DNA of 64,000 bases from Pseudomonas putida S13.1.2 (GTDB taxonomy: Bacteria; Pseudomonadota; Gammaproteobacteria; Pseudomonadales; Pseudomonadaceae). Shown piece by piece: positions 44,483 through 53,517 of this stretch; position 1 is the first letter of the stretch; every line of letters begins with the position of its first letter. The stretch is taken from the NCBI RefSeq assembly GCF_000498395.2, contig NZ_CP010979.1, positions 1,054,001-1,118,000 of the forward strand. The letters are read 5' to 3'. The position numbers and the translations under genes were made by a program. Under the pieces are notes generated by a model that saw only the letters and a program-made list of their open reading frames with translations, made no database searches and was not told the origin of the DNA.

Positions 44483-44609
44483 AAAAAGCGCGCACTCAGC
44501 GAGGCACTAAAAACGACCACCCACACATTCGGGGTATGTTGCCGCTCGGCAAATCCCTCGATAGTGAACCCATCGGCTCGATCCGGAGCATTCACACGAT
44601 GGAGTTGCC

Positions 44610-45713
44610 ATGCGCAAGGTACTGAAGGTGATGGGTGGTCTGCTGCTGGCGTCTGGTGCCAGCCTGGCGCAGGCGGCAGAGGTGGACAGCGCCAACACGT
44701 TACGGTTGTACAACTGGACCGACTACATCGGCGAAACCACCCTGGCCGATTTCGAGAAGGCCACCGGCATCAAGGTCATCTACGACACCTTCGACGGCTA
44801 CGAAACGGTGCAGACCAAACTGCTGACCGGCCGCTCCGGCTACGACCTGGTCATGCTCAATGCCTCGCTGGTCCCCCCGCTGATCAGCGCCGGCGTGTTC
44901 CAGGCACTGGACAAGCAGCAACTGCCCAGCTGGCAAAACCTCGATCAGCAGGTGGTCAACAACCTGCAGGGCTACGACCCTGGCCTGAAGTATTCGGCGC
45001 CCTATACATGGGGCAGCTCGGGGGTAACCTACAACGTCGACAAGATCACCGCACGCATGCCCGACGCGCCGATTGGTTCGCTGGCCATGCTGTTCGACCC
45101 CCAAATCGTCTCGCGCTTCGCCGACTGCGGCGTCACCCTGATGGACGCGCCCACCGAGGTCATCCCGCTGGCCCTGCAGTACCTGGGCAAGGACCCGCGC
45201 AGCGCGTCGGCCGCCGACCTCAAGGCAGCAGAACAACTGCTGCTGGGCATCCGCCCCTACATTCGCAAGTTCGACTCGGTCAACTACCTCACCAGCCTGC
45301 CCAACGGCGATGTGTGCCTGGCACTGACCTGGTCCGGCGACTATGCCACCGCCCAGGCCCGTGCGGTGGAGGCGAAGAAAGACATCAAGCTGTCGTTCTT
45401 CATCCCCCAGGAAGGTTCGCTGATCTGGTTCGACAACCTGTACATCCCCAAGGATGCGCCGCACGCGGCCAACGCCCACCGCTTCATCGAGTTCCTGCTG
45501 CAGCCGCAAACCATGGCCAAGGTTACCGACTACATCCACTACGCCAACAGCAACGCCGCCGCCACTGCGCTGGTGCGTGACGACATCCGCCAGGACCCGG
45601 CCATCTACCCCGACGCACAAACCCGTGAGCGCCTGTTCGCGCAGAAAACCCAGAGCCCCAAGGATATGCGCGCCATCACCCGGGTCTGGAGCACGGTCAA
45701 GACCGGTTTCTGA
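44610..45713 (+). CDS. Polyamine-binding periplasmic protein (PotF/SpuD-like)
   Basis: 367 residues with a signal peptide (cleavage after SLAQA). NTLRLYNWTDYIGETTLADFEK is the start of mature PotF/PotD proteins, and LTWSGDYATAQARA and GSLIWFDNLYIPKDA are family segments that line the site. Usual ligands are putrescine or spermidine. No PotGHI-type permease or ATPase gene is adjacent; instead a SpuC-like transaminase and a LuxR gene follow. It may feed a permease encoded elsewhere or serve as a sensor. GGAG is five bases before the ATG. Confidence 0.9.
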   Translation: MRKVLKVMGGLLLASGASLAQAAEVDSANTLRLYNWTDYIGETTLADFEKATGIKVIYDTFDGYETVQTKLLTGRSGYDLVMLNASLVPPLISAGVFQALDKQQLPSWQNLDQQVVNNLQGYDPGLKYSAPYTWGSSGVTYNVDKITARMPDAPIGSLAMLFDPQIVSRFADCGVTLMDAPTEVIPLALQYLGKDPRSASAADLKAAEQLLLGIRPYIRKFDSVNYLTSLPNGDVCLALTWSGDYATAQARAVEAKKDIKLSFFIPQEGSLIWFDNLYIPKDAPHAANAHRFIEFLLQPQTMAKVTDYIHYANSNAAATALVRDDIRQDPAIYPDAQTRERLFAQKTQSPKDMRAITRVWSTVKTGF

Positions 45714-45746
45714 ACACTGCCCAAAATTTCCGCCAAGGAGCTGCCC

Positions 45747-47159
45747 ATGGCCACCCCAAACAAAGCATTCGCCATCGCCCACGACCCGCTGGTGGAAGCC
45801 GACAAGGCCCACTACATGCACGGCTACCATGTATTCGACGAGCACCGCGAGCAAGGCGCACTGAACATCGTCGCAGGCGAGGGCGCCTATATTCGTGATA
45901 CCCACGGCAACCGCTTCCTCGATGCCGTCGGCGGCATGTGGTGCACCAACATCGGCCTGGGCCGCGAGGAAATGGCCCTGGCCATTGCGGACCAGGTGCG
46001 CCAGCTGGCGTATTCCAACCCGTTCTCCGACATGGCCAACGACGTGGCCATCGAACTGTGCCAGAAGCTTGCGCAGCTGGCACCGGGCGACCTGAACCAT
46101 GTGTTCCTCACCACCGGCGGCTCGACCGCTGTCGACACCGCCTACCGGCTGATCCAGTACTACCAGAACTGCCGCGGCAAGCCACACAAGAAGCACATCA
46201 TTGCCCGCTATAACGCCTACCATGGTTCCACCACCCTGACCATGTCGATCGGCAACAAGGCCGCCGACCGGGTGCCGGAGTTCGACTATCACCACGACCT
46301 GATCCACCACGTCTCCAACCCCAACCCGTACCGTGCCCCGCACGACATGGACGAGGCCGAATTCCTCGACTACCTGGTGGCCGAGTTCGAGGACAAGATC
46401 CTGTCGCTGGGCGCTGACAACGTGGCGGCGTTCTTCGCCGAGCCGATCATGGGCTCGGGCGGGGTGATCATTCCGCCCGAGGGCTACTTCCAGCGTATGT
46501 GGCAACTGTGCCAGACCTACGACATCCTGTTTGTCGCCGACGAAGTGGTCACCTCGTTCGGCCGCCTGGGCACCTTCTTCGCCAGCGAAGAACTGTTTGG
46601 CGTCACCCCCGACATCATCACCACCGCCAAGGGCCTGACCTCGGCCTACCTGCCGCTGGGCGCGTGTATCTTCTCCGAGCGTATCTGGGAAGTGATTGCC
46701 GAGCCGGGCAAGGGCCGCTGCTTCACCCATGGCTTCACCTACAGTGGTCACCCGGTGTGCTGCACGGCGGCGCTGAAGAACATCGAGATCATCGAGCGCG
46801 AGCAACTGCTCGATCACGTCAAGGACGTGGGTGGCTACCTGGAGCAGCGCTTGCAAAGCCTGCGCGAGTTGCCGCTGGTGGGTGATGTGCGTTGCATGAA
46901 GCTGATGGCCTGTGTCGAGTTCGTGGCCGACAAGGCCAGCAAGGCGCTGTTCCCGGACGAGGTGAACATCGGCGAGCGTATCCACAGCAAGGCCCAGGCC
47001 CGCGGGTTGCTGGTGCGCCCGATCATGCACCTGAACGTGATGTCGCCACCGCTGATCGTCACCCATGCGCAGGTGGACGAGATCGTCGAGACCTTGCGCC
47101 AGTGCATCATCGAAACCGCGCGTGAACTCACGGCGCTTGGCCTGTATCAGGGCCGATGA
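45747..47159 (+). CDS. Class III aminotransferase (putrescine/polyamine:pyruvate type, SpuC-like)
   Basis: 470 residues, fold-type I omega-aminotransferase: GMWCTNIGLGREEMALAI, LTTGGSTAVDTAYRLIQYY, YNAYHGSTTLTMSIG, VADEVVTSFGRLG and the PLP Lys in TTAKGLTSAYLPLGA. Length and motifs match SpuC-type putrescine:pyruvate aminotransferases. It lies 33 bases after the polyamine-binding protein gene, so conversion of putrescine or cadaverine to the aminoaldehyde is likely. beta-Alanine or other omega-amino acids are alternatives. Confidence 0.88.
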   Translation: MATPNKAFAIAHDPLVEADKAHYMHGYHVFDEHREQGALNIVAGEGAYIRDTHGNRFLDAVGGMWCTNIGLGREEMALAIADQVRQLAYSNPFSDMANDVAIELCQKLAQLAPGDLNHVFLTTGGSTAVDTAYRLIQYYQNCRGKPHKKHIIARYNAYHGSTTLTMSIGNKAADRVPEFDYHHDLIHHVSNPNPYRAPHDMDEAEFLDYLVAEFEDKILSLGADNVAAFFAEPIMGSGGVIIPPEGYFQRMWQLCQTYDILFVADEVVTSFGRLGTFFASEELFGVTPDIITTAKGLTSAYLPLGACIFSERIWEVIAEPGKGRCFTHGFTYSGHPVCCTAALKNIEIIEREQLLDHVKDVGGYLEQRLQSLRELPLVGDVRCMKLMACVEFVADKASKALFPDEVNIGERIHSKAQARGLLVRPIMHLNVMSPPLIVTHAQVDEIVETLRQCIIETARELTALGLYQGR

Positions 47160-47212
47160 ACCTGGCGCAAAGGGCTGTGCGGGGGCGTGCCTGGCAGGCT
47201 AGACTGCCGGGC

Positions 47213-48046
47213 ATGACCCAGGCCACTCCCGACACCCCGCTTACCCTGACAATGGGCGCGCTGCAGCAATGGCATGCGGCGCTGCAGCGTGCGCTGGCCA
47301 ATAGCGATACGCCCGAGGCGCTGGAGTATGTGGCCGCTGCCATCGGCCAGCTGGTGCAGGTTGAATCGATGATGATCAGCCTTGAGTGCCAGGGGCGGGC
47401 GCCGCAGCTGCTGTACCAGCAAGGCATTCCCGAGCTGCACCGCACCGCGGTGCTTGAGCGTTATTTCAGTGCCGGCTACCTGCTCGACCCATTCTGCCTG
47501 GCCGTGCAAAGCGGCTTGGCCGAAGGCTTTTACCACCTGCAGGAAATCGCCCCCGACAACTTCTTCGACAGCGACTACTACAAGGCCTATTACCTGGGCA
47601 CCGGTTGCAGCGAAGACAGCTACTACATCGTCGACGTCAGCGCAGGCCGCAAGTTGTCGCTGAGCCTGTTCCAGGGTTGCAGCGGCACGCCTCTGAGTGC
47701 CGGGCAGGTCGACCTGCTGCGGGCGCTGGAGCCCATGGTGCGGGAACTGTTGGGGCGTTACGCCCGGCATAACCTGGAGCCCGGCGCAGCATCGGCCGAA
47801 CACGGCAGCTTGCAGGCGGCGTTCGACAGCTTTGGTTGCCAGGTGCTGACCGACCGTGAGCGGGAGGTGGCACACATGATTTTGCGCGGGCACTCGGTGA
47901 AGTCGACCGCGCTGGAGCTGGGCATCTCACCGGAGACGGTGCGCATGCACCGCAAGAACCTGTACCTGAAGCTGGAGATCAACTCGCAGTCCGAGTTGTT
48001 TGCACGGTTTATCGACTGGTTGCGCAACGATCAATCTGGGCCGTGA
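47213..48046 (+). CDS. LuxR-type transcriptional regulator
   Basis: 277 residues from the ATG at 47213; an in-frame ATG at 47156 that overlaps the transaminase stop would add 19 low-complexity residues. Neither has a strong ribosome site. The C-terminal GerE-type HTH reads LTDREREVAHMILRGHSVKS, then ALELGISPETVRMHRKNLY. The N-terminal 190 residues are not a recognised receiver or autoinducer domain and may bind a ligand. It probably regulates the polyamine-binding protein and transaminase genes it follows. Confidence 0.82.
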   Translation: MTQATPDTPLTLTMGALQQWHAALQRALANSDTPEALEYVAAAIGQLVQVESMMISLECQGRAPQLLYQQGIPELHRTAVLERYFSAGYLLDPFCLAVQSGLAEGFYHLQEIAPDNFFDSDYYKAYYLGTGCSEDSYYIVDVSAGRKLSLSLFQGCSGTPLSAGQVDLLRALEPMVRELLGRYARHNLEPGAASAEHGSLQAAFDSFGCQVLTDREREVAHMILRGHSVKSTALELGISPETVRMHRKNLYLKLEINSQSELFARFIDWLRNDQSGP

Positions 48047-48080
48047 CGTTTCGCGGATGTGCCTGGCTTAAGGAGGTCCT

Positions 48081-48194
48081 TGTAGGAGCGGCCTTGTGTC
48101 GCGATGGGGCGCGCAGCGGCCCCGCAATCCCTGTCTCGACACAAAATTGCCGGGGCCGCTGCGCGCGCCATCGCGACACAAGGCCGCTCCTACA
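48081..48194. repeat. Inverted REP pair between convergent genes
   Basis: TGTAGGAGCGGCCTTGTGTC at 48081 and its complement ending at 48194, with GGGCGCGCAGCGGCCCC and GGGGCCGCTGCGCGCGCC inside, can fold into one long hairpin. It separates the convergent LuxR and XRE-PAS genes and is a likely bidirectional terminator. Confidence 0.92.
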
Positions 48195-48213
48195 GGCGTT
48201 CGCGTAAGCCTGC

Positions 48214-49293
48214 TCACGAAGCGGCCAGGCGGGCCTCCAGGGCGGCGATGTGCGCCTGTAGCCGTTCATGCTCCTGGCGCTCGGCGCTGATGTCTTCGAA
48301 CACGCTGATCAGGTGTTCCGGCTCGCCATTGCCACGGCGCTGCAGCGAGGTGCGGGCGCGTACCCAGATGTACTCGCCGTTCTTGTGGCGCACGCGTTTT
48401 TCTACTTCGTAGCGCTCGGTTTCGCCGGCAAGCATGCGTTGCAGCAGTTGCAGGTTCTGCGCCAGGTCCTCGGCGTGGGTGATCTGCTGGAAGGTCATGC
48501 CGTAGAGTTCATCGGCGCTGTAGCCCAGCAACTCGCACAGGCTGTTGTTGACCCGCTGCCAGGTGCCGTCCGGGTCGATGTAGGCCAGGGCACCCCAGGC
48601 CAGCTCGAAGATCGCCCGGAAGCGTTCCTCGCTCTGGCTCAGCGCCTGCTGGGCCACCTGGCGTTCGGTGTTGTCCATGCTGATGCCAACCATCTTTACC
48701 GAGCGCCCGGCGCTGTCGCGCACCACTGTGGCGCGGGAAGAAATCCAGCGCACTTCACCGTCCGGGCGGGTGATGCGGAAGTCGCATTCACAGCCACTGC
48801 CGTCGGCCACCGCGTCGGCGTACATCACCTGCATGCGCTGCACGTCTTCGTCGGGCAGGTGCTTCCAGAAGTCTTCGTTGTGATGGACCGGCCAGCCATA
48901 GACCTGCTCGACGTTGGGCGAGTAGGTGACTTCGTCGCTGATCAGGTTCCATTCCCAGGTGACGATGCGTGCGCCTTCCTGGGCCAGCTTCATGCGCGTT
49001 TCGCTTTCCATGATCTCGGCGGTCAGGCGGCGGCGCACGTCGGTCATCGGCAGCTCGACCACCTGCGGTTGCTGGATGTTCTGCAGTGCTTCGTCGCCAT
49101 AGCGCAGCCAGATCCAGTTGACCTTGAGAAAGTCGGCCAGCTTGCGCAGGTTGTCGTAGTCGATCTCGCCGCCTCGGGTCCACTTGTGCACGGCGGTGCG
49201 CGAAATGCCCAAGGCCGTGCCCACGGCTTGCAGGGTCAGCTTGTGATGCTCGAGCAGTTCCTTGAGGCGGAAGGCGAAGCTGTTTTCCAACAT
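48214..49293 (-). CDS. XRE-type HTH regulator with two PAS domains
   Basis: 359 residues from the ATG at 49293 (MLENSFAFRLKELLEHHKL). Residues about 5-65 are a Cro/CI-like HTH (LQAVGTALGISRTAVHKWTR). Two PAS domains follow: one at about 100-215 (WEWNLISDEVTYSPNVEQ, with the PAC end GISMDNTERQ) and one at about 225-345 (AYIDPDGTWQRVNNSLCELL). A coiled coil ends the protein. There is no kinase or output enzyme, so DNA binding is the output and the PAS domains the sensor. It is downstream of cntB on the same strand and is a candidate regulator of the carnitine genes; no characterised homologue is recognised. Confidence 0.85.
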   Translation of the reverse strand: MLENSFAFRLKELLEHHKLTLQAVGTALGISRTAVHKWTRGGEIDYDNLRKLADFLKVNWIWLRYGDEALQNIQQPQVVELPMTDVRRRLTAEIMESETRMKLAQEGARIVTWEWNLISDEVTYSPNVEQVYGWPVHHNEDFWKHLPDEDVQRMQVMYADAVADGSGCECDFRITRPDGEVRWISSRATVVRDSAGRSVKMVGISMDNTERQVAQQALSQSEERFRAIFELAWGALAYIDPDGTWQRVNNSLCELLGYSADELYGMTFQQITHAEDLAQNLQLLQRMLAGETERYEVEKRVRHKNGEYIWVRARTSLQRRGNGEPEHLISVFEDISAERQEHERLQAHIAALEARLAAS

Positions 49294-49342
49294 CGGCAGG
49301 GTGTCCTGATCTGGGCCAAGAGCCTGCCAGTATACCCAAGCT

Positions 49343-49359
49343 GTCAACTTTTGGTTGAC
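49343..49359. promoter_or_regulatory. Inverted repeat upstream of the XRE-PAS gene
   Basis: GTCAAC (49343-49348), TTTTG, GTTGAC (49354-49359) is a perfect 6-bp dyad 50 bases upstream of the XRE-PAS start. Its GGTTGAC half resembles the GGTTAAC repeats before cntA and the BCCT gene, suggesting one protein binds all three. Confidence 0.5.
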
Positions 49360-49398
49360 GGGTCCTCACGCTGCCTCTTCTGGGGGAATGACCTTGTG

Positions 49399-49513
49399 TT
49401 GCCTGCACTGGCCTCATCGCCGGCAAGCCAGCTCCCACAGGTATTGACATGGCTGGAGGGCGATGCGGTCCATGTGGGAGCTGGCTTGCCGGCGATGAGG
49501 CCAGTACAGGCAA
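49399..49513. repeat. 41-bp near-perfect inverted repeat (REP/terminator)
   Basis: The arm at 49399-49439 (contains CATCGCCGGCAAGCCAGCTC) and the arm at 49473-49513 are complementary over 41 bases with one mismatch, enclosing 33 bases. The sequence class (CTGGCTTGCCGGCGATGAGG) is a common Pseudomonas intergenic palindrome. It lies just after the cntB stop and should terminate or stabilise the cnt transcript. Confidence 0.9.
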
Positions 49514-49530
49514 CATCAGCCGGGCGGTTG

Positions 49531-50502
49531 TTAAAGATCCAGCACCAGCCGCGCCGTGCGGGCGCGCGAGACGCACAGCATGATGCTCTGCTGGGCGGCT
49601 TTTTCTTCGTCGCTCAGGTACTGGTCGTAATGCTCGGCCTCACCCTCGAGGATGGCCGTCTCGCACGTACCGCACACGCCTTCCCGGCATAAGCACTCGA
49701 CCTTGGCAGCCTTGGACTTCTCGATGGCCTGCAGAATGGTCATGCCTTCTTCCACCTGCAGTTCCACGCCCGATTGCGCCAGCACCACGGTAAAGGCACT
49801 GCCGGTGACCGGGGTGGCGGCAAACTGTTCCCAATGCACGCGCTGCTCGGCAATGCCGGCCTTGGCGGCGCAGGCGATGACCGCGTCGATCAGCGGTTTG
49901 GGGCCGCACACGTACAGGTGCGCTTGCTCGTCCAGCCCCGCGCACAGGGCGGCCAGGTCAAGCTTGCGGTCGAGGCTGTCGATGTAGAACTGCGTGTTGG
50001 CGGCATGCGGGCCATTGGCCAACTGGTCCTGGAACGCGCCGTGCTCTGGGGCGCGGAAGGCATAGTGCAGCTCGTAATCGGTGCTGCTACCTTCCAGCTC
50101 ATGCAGTTGCGCCAGGAACGGGGTGATGCCGATGCCGCCGGCAATCAGGACGTGACGGCCTGCCGAAGGGTCGAGGGCGAACAGGTTGTTGGGCGAGGAG
50201 ATGGTCAGGCGGGTGCCGACTTCTACCTGCTGGTGCATGAACGCCGAGCCGCCTTTGGACTGTTCTTCCAGGCGCACGCCGATCTGGTAGCTGCGGGTGT
50301 CACGCGGGTCGCTCATCAACGAGTAGGCGTTGCTGAACTGCCTGCCGTCAGCGCCTTGCATCTGCACGATGACGTGGCTGCCGCCGGTGAAGGCGGGCAT
50401 CGCCGCGCCGTCTTCGCGGGCCAGGGTAAAGCGCTTGATCAGCGGCGTGGCGTGTTCCACGTCGGTAACGCGTACGTTGAACATTTCATAAGTGTTGGCC
50501 AT
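49531..50502 (-). CDS. cntB: Carnitine monooxygenase reductase subunit CntB
   Basis: 323 residues, VanB/PDR-type reductase: flavin barrel (SNAYSLMSDPRD), NAD domain (IAGGIGITPFLAQLHEL) and a C-terminal 2Fe-2S domain (CREGVCGTCETAI plus the last Cys in IMLCVSRA). It transfers electrons from NAD(P)H to CntA. Sequence and gene order match E. coli yeaX. GAGG precedes the ATG; a short palindrome lies in the 78-base gap after cntA. A betaine-type reductase (GbcB) is the main alternative but is less consistent with the neighbours. Confidence 0.87.
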   Translation of the reverse strand: MANTYEMFNVRVTDVEHATPLIKRFTLAREDGAAMPAFTGGSHVIVQMQGADGRQFSNAYSLMSDPRDTRSYQIGVRLEEQSKGGSAFMHQQVEVGTRLTISSPNNLFALDPSAGRHVLIAGGIGITPFLAQLHELEGSSTDYELHYAFRAPEHGAFQDQLANGPHAANTQFYIDSLDRKLDLAALCAGLDEQAHLYVCGPKPLIDAVIACAAKAGIAEQRVHWEQFAATPVTGSAFTVVLAQSGVELQVEEGMTILQAIEKSKAAKVECLCREGVCGTCETAILEGEAEHYDQYLSDEEKAAQQSIMLCVSRARTARLVLDL

Positions 50503-50524
50503 GGTTCACCTCGACTGCCTGGGC

Positions 50525-50545
50525 GCGCGGCAGGCCCTGCCGCGC
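50525..50545 (-). other. Intercistronic palindrome between cntA and cntB
   Basis: GCGCGGCAGG and CCTGCCGCGC with a one-base spacer form a 10-bp stem in the gap between the two subunit genes. There is no U-tract, so it is more likely a processing or stabilising hairpin that adjusts subunit ratio than a terminator. Confidence 0.5.
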
Positions 50546-50580
50546 ACCTTTACGTGCAAATAAACGTGGAGCGATTGCCA

Positions 50581-51702
50581 TCAATCGTCGAGGTGGGCCA
50601 CGGCGATCAGGTTGTGGAAGTGGGCAATGCCGTGCTCGCTCATGCCACTGCGCTCGCGGTCGGCCATGATGCGGCCCTGGCCACGGTAGCCACGCGACTT
50701 CAGGCCCTTTTGCACGCTCTCGACCAGGCGCAGGTCTTCTGGGCGGAACACTTCGCGGTACCAGTCGATCAGCTTCTGCTGCTCTTCGGTGATGTCCTTG
50801 TTGAGGAAGTAGATGTCGTAGTGCTGCAGGGTGGTTTCGGCATCGACCGGGAACTCGTAGATCACGGTCATGAAGTTGGCCCCTGGCGGCACGTTGAACA
50901 TGGTGCACGGCCAGGCCCAGAAGCCGGCGAACGACGGGTCTTTCACGTTTTCGTCGAACTTGAACGACTGCTCCGAAGGCTTGGCCAGGCCATATTGCAG
51001 GGTCCAGTTACCGTGCATGGTGTGGCTGTACTGGCCGACGTCGACCGAGTCGGAGAAGCCTGGGTGGGCCGGGGCGCAGTGGTAGCACTCCAGGTAGTTG
51101 TCGACGATCGACTTCCAGTTGGCCGGGGTGTCGCTGACGAAGCGCGCCGCCAGGTGCAGGTCGTCGATTACCGCGCAGGCTTCGCGCATGCGTGCTTGCA
51201 TGCCTGGCAGCTGGTCTTCGACGGAGCCCGCGTCCATGTCCATGTTGATGAAGATGAAGCCGGCGTATTCCTCGACGCGCAGCTGCACCAGGGTGGAGTT
51301 CTCTTTGTCGAAATTGACCACGTTGTCGCAGTTGCGGGCGTGGGCCAGTTCGCCGTCGAGCTTGAAGGTCCAGGCATGGTACGGGCAGGTGATGACGTTC
51401 TTGGCCTTGCCGCTGCCGCTGAGCAGCTGGTGGCCACGGTGCGGGCAGACGTTGTAGAACGCACGCAGCACGCTGTCACGGCCACGCACGACGATAATGC
51501 TTTCGCCAATCACGTCGCGGGTAATGTAGGCATTGTTGTCTGCCACTTCGCTGCGGTGGCCCACGCAGATCCAGCTGCGGGCGAAGATGGCTTCTTTCTC
51601 GTGTTCGAACACCGCGGCCTTGGTGTAGAAATTGGCCGGGATGGTGAAGGCCTCGTCGGCGTTCGCGCAGAAATCGGCGGGCAGGCGTTTGAAGTCGTTC
51701 AT
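50581..51702 (-). CDS. cntA: Carnitine monooxygenase oxygenase subunit CntA (YeaW)
   Basis: 373 residues. Rieske ligands C86, H88, C106 and H109 (NVCPHRG, ITCPYHAW); mononuclear iron ligands H208, H213 and D323; and Glu205 (DNYLECYHC) in the bridging position, where most Rieske oxygenases have Asp. As I recall, these positions and the Glu match the published CntA of Acinetobacter, which cleaves carnitine to trimethylamine and malic semialdehyde. It lies between a BCCT carrier and cntB. Two TTGGTTAACA repeats precede it. Closely related YeaW-type enzymes also use gamma-butyrobetaine or betaine. Confidence 0.92.
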   Translation of the reverse strand: MNDFKRLPADFCANADEAFTIPANFYTKAAVFEHEKEAIFARSWICVGHRSEVADNNAYITRDVIGESIIVVRGRDSVLRAFYNVCPHRGHQLLSGSGKAKNVITCPYHAWTFKLDGELAHARNCDNVVNFDKENSTLVQLRVEEYAGFIFINMDMDAGSVEDQLPGMQARMREACAVIDDLHLAARFVSDTPANWKSIVDNYLECYHCAPAHPGFSDSVDVGQYSHTMHGNWTLQYGLAKPSEQSFKFDENVKDPSFAGFWAWPCTMFNVPPGANFMTVIYEFPVDAETTLQHYDIYFLNKDITEEQQKLIDWYREVFRPEDLRLVESVQKGLKSRGYRGQGRIMADRERSGMSEHGIAHFHNLIAVAHLDD

Positions 51703-51734
51703 GACAGGTTTCTCACAAGCTCGGTTTATAGTTG

Positions 51735-51765
51735 TTGGTTAACACGTATCTGTTGGTTAACAGAT
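51735..51765. promoter_or_regulatory. Operator-like repeats upstream of cntA
   Basis: TTGGTTAACA occurs at 51735-51744 and 51753-51762, 18 bases apart. The second lies in a palindrome ATCTGTT-GGTT-AACAGAT (51748-51765). The same sequence recurs before the BCCT gene, so this is a shared control site 35-60 bases upstream of the cntA start. Confidence 0.65.
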
Positions 51766-51792
51766 CAGGCAAAGAAATTTGCAGTGATCAAG

Positions 51793-51836
51793 GGGGCTGC
51801 TTTGCAGCCCATCGCGAGCAAGCTCGCTCCTGCACG
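51793..51836. repeat. Double hairpin (REP half) after the BCCT gene
   Basis: GGGCTGC-TTT-GCAGCCC and GCGAGC-AA-GCTCGC lie in tandem just past the BCCT stop codon, in a position to end the carrier transcript before the cntA promoter. Confidence 0.6.
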
Positions 51837-51841
51837 GTTAA

Positions 51842-53440
51842 TCAGTGCACGGCAGCAACGCTGCGCGGGGCGTGTTCGGCCGGGGCTTCACCGGCCATCC
51901 GTGCAGCCTCTTCTTCGATGACGTGGGCCGGTACCTGGCCGTAGTCGGCGATCATCCACTTGAAGAAGCCATAGATCTTCACCAGCAGAATCACCATGAA
52001 CGGGATTGCGGTAAGCACCACGGCGGTCTTCATGGTCGACAGCGAGGCCTTGGCGAACAGCATGGCCAGTGGCACCAGGGTCAGCACCACGCACCAGAAC
52101 AGGCGGTGGGTTGGCGTTGGGTCGTCACCTTCACGCAGGTTGCGGGTGCTGGTGGCGGCCACCGCGTAGGCCGCGGCATCCATGTGCGAAGCACAGAAGA
52201 TGGCCATGATGAACAGGTAGACACCGAGGAACACCTGGCCCCACGGCAAGGCCAGCAGCAGGTGCGTCACGGCCGATTCGCCGCCTTGTTCGGCGAGCAT
52301 TTTCGGTACATCCACCGCGCCGGTGATGAACTGGTGCATGCTGTAGCTTTCCAGCGCGCCGAAGAAGAACCAGCAACCGAAGCTGCCCCCCATCAGCAGG
52401 GCCAGGACCACTTCCTTGATCTGCCGGCCGCGCGAAACGCGGGTAACGAACATGGCCACGCCCGGGGCGTAGGACACCCACCACAGCCAGTAGAACACCG
52501 TCCAGTTGCGGGTAAAGGCACCGTCGCCCGCCGGGTCGGTGAACAGGCTCATGTGCACGTAGTTCTGGATCATCAGGCCAATCGAGTTGGCAGTGTTGTT
52601 GAGGGTGAACTGGGTCGGGCCCACCAACAGCACAACCGCGGCAAACACCAGCGCGCCGATGCACACCATCTTGCTCAGGCGCTGCAGGCCACCATCGATA
52701 CCGATGTAGGAGCTGAGCGAGAACATCACCGCCACGCCGCCGATCACCATCAATTGCACCGTGAACGTATCCGGGGTGCCGGTCAGGTCGTGCAGGCCGC
52801 GCGTCAGGGTAGAAGCGGTGAGGGCCAGCGACACGGTCAGGGCGCCCATCATGGTCAGCAGGAAGATCAGGTCGACGGTACGGCCCACCGGCCCGGTAGC
52901 CTTGAAACCTGTCACCGCTTCGATAACCGAAGCCAGGTTCAGGCCGCTCTTCTTGCGTACATGGAAGTGGTAGGCCATGGCCAGCGAGGCCAGGGCGTAG
53001 ATCGACCAGGCGCTGATACCCCAGTGGAAGAACGAGTAGCCCACGCTGTACTCGAGTGCCTTGGGGGTGGCCGCGGCGATGTTCAGGCCTGGGGTCTGGT
53101 AGTAGTAGGCCCATTCCATCACGCCCCAGTAGAGGGTCGACGAACCCATGCCGGCACAGATGAACATGAACACCCAGGTGGCTGTGGCGTATTCAGGCTT
53201 GCCACTGCCCAGGCGGATGTTGCCGTACTTGCTGAAGGCCAGGTACAGCACGGCCAGGGTACTGCCGAACACCAGCACCTGCACGCTGGTACCGAAGGTG
53301 CGGGTGGACAGCTCGAACAACTGGTTGGCGGCGCTTTCAGCCTGGGCGGGGAAGGCTGCAAGGCCGATCACGGTGAGCAGTACGGCGATCAGGCTCACGG
53401 TAATCAGGAACACATCAATCTTTTTATTCTTGTGCGACAT
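51842..53440 (-). CDS. BCCT family carnitine/betaine transporter
   Basis: 532 residues from the second of two adjacent ATGs ([12 protein letters not shown]), which has AGGAG six bases upstream. Twelve membrane segments are predicted; the substrate-binding TM contains [18 protein letters not shown], the TM8 Trp box is [31 protein letters not shown], and long hydrophilic tails are absent. BCCT proteins carry trimethylammonium compounds. The location beside cntAB and dmlA, as for yeaV in E. coli, argues for carnitine or gamma-butyrobetaine; lack of a clear osmosensory tail suggests nutrient uptake. Three TGGTTAAC motifs lie upstream. Confidence 0.92.
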   Translation of the reverse strand: MSHKNKKIDVFLITVSLIAVLLTVIGLAAFPAQAESAANQLFELSTRTFGTSVQVLVFGSTLAVLYLAFSKYGNIRLGSGKPEYATATWVFMFICAGMGSSTLYWGVMEWAYYYQTPGLNIAAATPKALEYSVGYSFFHWGISAWSIYALASLAMAYHFHVRKKSGLNLASVIEAVTGFKATGPVGRTVDLIFLLTMMGALTVSLALTASTLTRGLHDLTGTPDTFTVQLMVIGGVAVMFSLSSYIGIDGGLQRLSKMVCIGALVFAAVVLLVGPTQFTLNNTANSIGLMIQNYVHMSLFTDPAGDGAFTRNWTVFYWLWWVSYAPGVAMFVTRVSRGRQIKEVVLALLMGGSFGCWFFFGALESYSMHQFITGAVDVPKMLAEQGGESAVTHLLLALPWGQVFLGVYLFIMAIFCASHMDAAAYAVAATSTRNLREGDDPTPTHRLFWCVVLTLVPLAMLFAKASLSTMKTAVVLTAIPFMVILLVKIYGFFKWMIADYGQVPAHVIEEEAARMAGEAPAEHAPRSVAAVH

Positions 53441-53517
53441 CATCGTCTCCTGGACGTTGGCGTACTTGTTATACCCGGCAGGCATCCGGGGTGTAGCGGT
53501 ACTACTCCTTCCTTGGC

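Noticed and set aside
44700..47066. Very long antisense frame (about 788 codons)
   Set aside because: Opposite to the PotF-like and transaminase genes; a GC-rich third-position shadow with low-complexity composition.
47156..47212. N-terminal extension of the LuxR protein from the ATG overlapping the transaminase stop
   Set aside because: The added residues look non-domain-like and neither start has a good ribosome site; the internal ATG was preferred, with low certainty.
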